Assembly: GCA_002471195.1 (NCBI GenBank)
Contig: DKPN01000006.1
Location: 1-64,000 of the forward strand
Direction: 5' to 3'
Length of the DNA stretch: 64,000 nt
Source of the DNA: Bacteroides sp. UBA7333
GTDB taxonomy: Bacteria; Bacteroidota; Bacteroidia; Bacteroidales; Bacteroidaceae
Shown here piece by piece: positions 61,993 to 64,000 of this stretch (positions within the stretch are counted from its first letter, which is position 1; every line of letters starts with the position of its first letter). Position numbers and translations under genes: made by a program. The notes beneath the pieces are model-generated. The model did not search any database. It was not told the origin of the DNA and saw nothing but the letters and a program-made list of their open reading frames with translations.

Positions 61993-62077
61993 GGAGAGAT
62001 GGCAGAGTGGTCGAATGCGGCGGTCTTGAAAACCGTTGTACTGCAAGGTACCGGGGGTTCGAATCCCTCTCTCTCCG
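61993..62077 (+). tRNA. tRNA-Ser (UGA)
   Basis: An 85-nt tRNA with acceptor arm GGAGAGA/TCTCTCC, anticodon loop CTTGAAA (anticodon TGA), a long variable arm typical of serine, and T arm GGGGGTTCGAATCCCTC. CCA is not encoded. The 3' end is a common integration site for mobile elements, and antirepressor debris follows. Confidence 0.95.
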
Positions 62078-62092
62078 CACTTAAATATAGAA

Positions 62093-62128
62093 GTCTTTGT
62101 AAATCAAGTGTTTACAAAGACTTTTTTG
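62093..62128 (+). terminator. Terminator after tRNA-Ser
   Basis: GTCTTTGTAAA pairs perfectly with TTTACAAAGAC, then TTTTTT. A second weaker hairpin (AAACGC/GCGTTT, 62190-62215) follows. Confidence 0.85.
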
Positions 62129-62215
62129 TTTATACATACAAAAACACACACAATTCTTTTGATAATCTATTCTAACATACATAAACAAGAAACGCCCGAA
62201 ATAATCCGAGCGTTT

Positions 62216-62429
62216 TGTATTTTCAACTATCGCAACAACGGTTGAAAAAACTTGGTCGTATGGAAAAACAACCATTCAAACACAAAGATATAAAAAAACT
62301 TCATTCATAAGGGAAAGGGTACTTTTTCCAAGATTCTTATTTATAAGAATCAATATACTATCCTTTTCTTTACTTTACTATCCTTTTCTTTTATAGCATA
62401 ATCTTGCATCAATATTTCATGCAATTGCA
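62216..62429. other. Spacer with 20-bp direct repeat
   Basis: TACTATCCTTTTCTT occurs at 62356-62370 and 62376-62390, a 20-bp step. TTTTCAAC/GTTGAAAA near 62220-62245 can form a hairpin. No gene seen. Confidence 0.5.
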
Positions 62430-63081
62430 TCAATAGTCGAAAACCAAGATAATTGTTTGCTCACCGGAATTGGTGAGCAAAAAGGACGTGGCGAGCATAA
62501 CAAAATAGAATACATTTAGACCGTTGATGCCGCCAAGGAACTTTTAGTATTTGAAAATCAAGACTACGCCATTATTGATTTGACAAACATATCAAATCAA
62601 AAAGGTAAAGGTGGAGATAGGAAATCTAAAGAGTATGCGCTCACTATTGATTGTGCCAAAGAATTGTCAACGGTCGAAAATCACGACTATCAGGTTTTTG
62701 ACAACTTTATCAAAAACCCTAACGGTGGCAGACCGCTGACAGAGTATGCTTTGACCGTTGATGCCGCCAAGGAACTTTTAATGTTTGAAAATCAAGACTA
62801 TGCTTCGCTCCATAATTTTGTGGAGCGAACAAGAATTTGCTAATTGGTTTAACAATCGATGCTCAAAGTATGGGTTTATTGACGGTGGCGACTATACTAA
62901 AATTTTAGTACAGTGCATCCGAGGTCAAAACGAATATGATTACGCCCTAACCATCGATTGCGCCAAAGAGTTGTCAACGGTCGAAAACCAAGACTATCAG
63001 GTTTTCACCCATTTTGGCGAAAACCCCAAAGGCGGTTGTCCATCAATTGAATACGCATTAACTGTAAACCGTTTCGATTAA
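62430..63081 (+). pseudogene. Mosaic tandem array of AntA antirepressor fragments
   Basis: At least five copies of the AntA/AntB antirepressor motif EYAL-T-x-D-x-AKEL-x-x-x-EN-x-DY occur in a row. They begin at about 62508, 62631, 62742, 62935 and 63049, with 111-bp steps (62634 to 62745, 62941 to 63052) and one of 123 bp. Between the constant parts lie differing segments: AIIDLTNISNQKGKGGDRKS, QVFDNFIKNPNGGRPLT, QVFTHFGENPKGGCPSI. One unit also carries the usual upstream AntA part (WSEQEFANWFNNRCSKYGF). Two fragments are open (62580-62843 and 62785-63081), but an in-frame TAG and frame breaks mean no whole protein. AntA normally inhibits phage repressors. Confidence 0.7.
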
Positions 63082-63154
63082 GCCGTCTTTTCGTTTGAAT
63101 AGTTTATATAAGTAAATTTCATATATGTGTTTTATTTAATATATACAATATTTG

Positions 63155-63251
63155 GTTTTCCATAAAATTGTGGAAAACTTCAAAGTACACTTATTGGGGT
63201 CGGCTTAATTTTTAGCTGACCTTTTGGGTTTTTCATAAAGTTGTGAAAAAC
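63155..63251. repeat. Two related hairpins flanking a third
   Basis: GTTTTCC-ataaaattgt-GGAAAAC (63155-63178) and GTTTTTC-ataaagttgt-GAAAAAC (63228-63251) are sister hairpins 73 bp apart. Between them GGTCGGCT/AGCTGACC (63198-63221) forms another stem. They may be duplicated terminators. Confidence 0.55.
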
Positions 63252-63297
63252 TTTCAAGTCTAATTATTTGATGATGTTAAGAATTAAGCCTAATAAA

Positions 63298-63328
63298 AAA
63301 GAGTACACCTAACTTCGGCATACTCTTT
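63298..63328. terminator. Hairpin AAAGAGTA/TACTCTTT
   Basis: Perfect 8-bp stem, 15-base loop. It lies about 110 bp beyond the stop of the minus-strand gene at 63443. Confidence 0.5.
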
Positions 63329-63442
63329 AATACTTATTTTGTGTCGATTGGAGCGCCCGATTATCGAACGCATTGCAAAATTATATAATAATTATATTGA
63401 TAATCTATCAATCCAATCAGATGAATAAATTATTTATGCACA

Positions 63443-64000
63443 TTATTGTAGAGGAACAATAACGTCATCGTCCCATGTGTCTGTAACGGTAACAACAAAT
63501 GGCTTCTGATTGATAACATCTAATACATTGCCCTCGACAATGGTTCTCTTGTTTTGGTAAAAAGAAACTGTAACATTGCACGAACCAAGTTCATTATTTG
63601 ACGTATCATAAAGCGTTATTGTCAAAACTCTACCCCGTTGTGGCAATAGGAAGAATCCATATTCCTCGACGTTAGAATTTTTGATAATTAAAAACTCTTC
63701 CATTACATTAGGTAAGCCGGATGACCCGGCGTAAGTAGCTTCACCACGTGCAACATCATAAAGAGGGTAATATGTTAACCTTGCCTTTATTTTTCCAATA
63801 TCGCTTGGAATTACATCATTTAGCTTAATAACTAATTTAGAACTAAGACGCGTAAGATTTACGTCTGTCGTTGTTTCACTATCACCAATTGAAACTTCTG
63901 AATTATACATGAAGCCATCTTTGTTGTTAATGTTGATATAAGTCTTATTATAGTCTTTTTCAACACGCAATCCCGCTTCTCCGCTTGGATTATCATTACC
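63443..64000 (-). CDS. Probable FimB/Mfa2-type fimbrial protein, 3' part
   Basis: The frame is open to the window edge, so only the C-terminal 185 or so residues are seen. Beta-rich segments TRLSSKLVIKLNDVIPSDIG and IKARLTYYPLYDVARGEATY, with GFFLLPQRGRVLTITLYDTS near the end, resemble FimB/Mfa2-like fimbrillin anchor proteins of Bacteroidales. These are surface lipoproteins that nucleate fimbriae, and the signal sequence would lie outside. The assignment is moderate; another fimbrillin-type protein is possible. Confidence 0.6.
   Translation of the reverse strand, partial: GNDNPSGEAGLRVEKDYNKTYININNKDGFMYNSEVSIGDSETTTDVNLTRLSSKLVIKLNDVIPSDIGKIKARLTYYPLYDVARGEATYAGSSGLPNVMEEFLIIKNSNVEEYGFFLLPQRGRVLTITLYDTSNNELGSCNVTVSFYQNKRTIVEGNVLDVINQKPFVVTVTDTWDDDVIVPLQ

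Noticed and set aside
62041..63081. Direct repeat of the tRNA-Ser 3' end as an attR site
   Set aside because: I could not find a second copy of the T-arm/acceptor sequence downstream within the window.

Overview
This window comes from a member of the order Bacteroidales. I infer this from the gene families (RprXY-like two-component system, DUF6078, DUF4377, DUF5715, DUF5106, SMUG2 glycosylase, BtuB/BtuG/BtuH-type vitamin B12 uptake, PflAB) and from many copies of the Bacteroides-type -7 promoter element TAnnTTTG, with few Shine-Dalgarno sequences. One large phosphatase ends in a type A C-terminal sorting domain, so the organism probably has a type IX secretion system. I cannot name the genus. 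By eye the DNA is AT-rich, most strongly in the accessory stretches.

The left end (1-7180) is accessory DNA. It opens with a start-less HsdS cassette facing away from a tyrosine recombinase, the layout of a phase-variable type I restriction shufflon. After it come a decayed Y4mF-type antitoxin, an intact AbiEi/AbiEii pair, a small frameshifted gene, an intact hipBA pair whose promoter sits inside an inverted repeat, and a DUF6078 gene. A three-unit array of 16-bp palindromes at an exact 22-bp period follows.

From 7466 to 29784 the window is mostly core metabolism. It holds an S37-type peptidase, an etfB-etfA-(unknown)-acyl-CoA dehydrogenase operon, cbpA-cbpM, truA with a DMT transporter, and a DUF5715 lipoprotein. 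A co-directional run follows: phoH, purC, menG/ubiE, aroE, hydrolase, TPM protein and lemA. The segment ends with the T9SS metallophosphatase and a pncA-pncB NAD salvage operon.

The stretch 29785-34010 is the most unusual part. It contains a six-unit palindrome array with a 21-22-bp period, a deleted IS21 remnant, and two copies of a [peptide + bilobed retropepsin-PDZ lipoprotein] module. A frameshifted HlyD N-terminus comes last. One peptide keeps a double-glycine leader like Bacteroidetes RiPP precursors; the other keeps only a core-like tail. I read this as a decaying, duplicated RiPP-protease locus.

From 34093 to 61757 the window returns to conserved genes. These are pabC-pabB with divergent pabA, a repeat-rich secreted protein, SMUG2, HVA1, a HAD hydrolase, an LMW-PTP-like pseudoenzyme, PepSY and DUF4377 proteins, two SDRs, MaoC, an RluA-type enzyme, a TIGR01777 epimerase, a lytic transglycosylase, a Kv-like channel and RprXY. 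A cobalamin riboswitch precedes btuB-btuG-btuH. An ABM protein and pflB-pflA follow.

The right end carries tRNA-Ser(UGA), a mosaic tandem array of AntA antirepressor fragments, and the 3' part of a probable FimB/Mfa2-type fimbrial protein that runs off the window.
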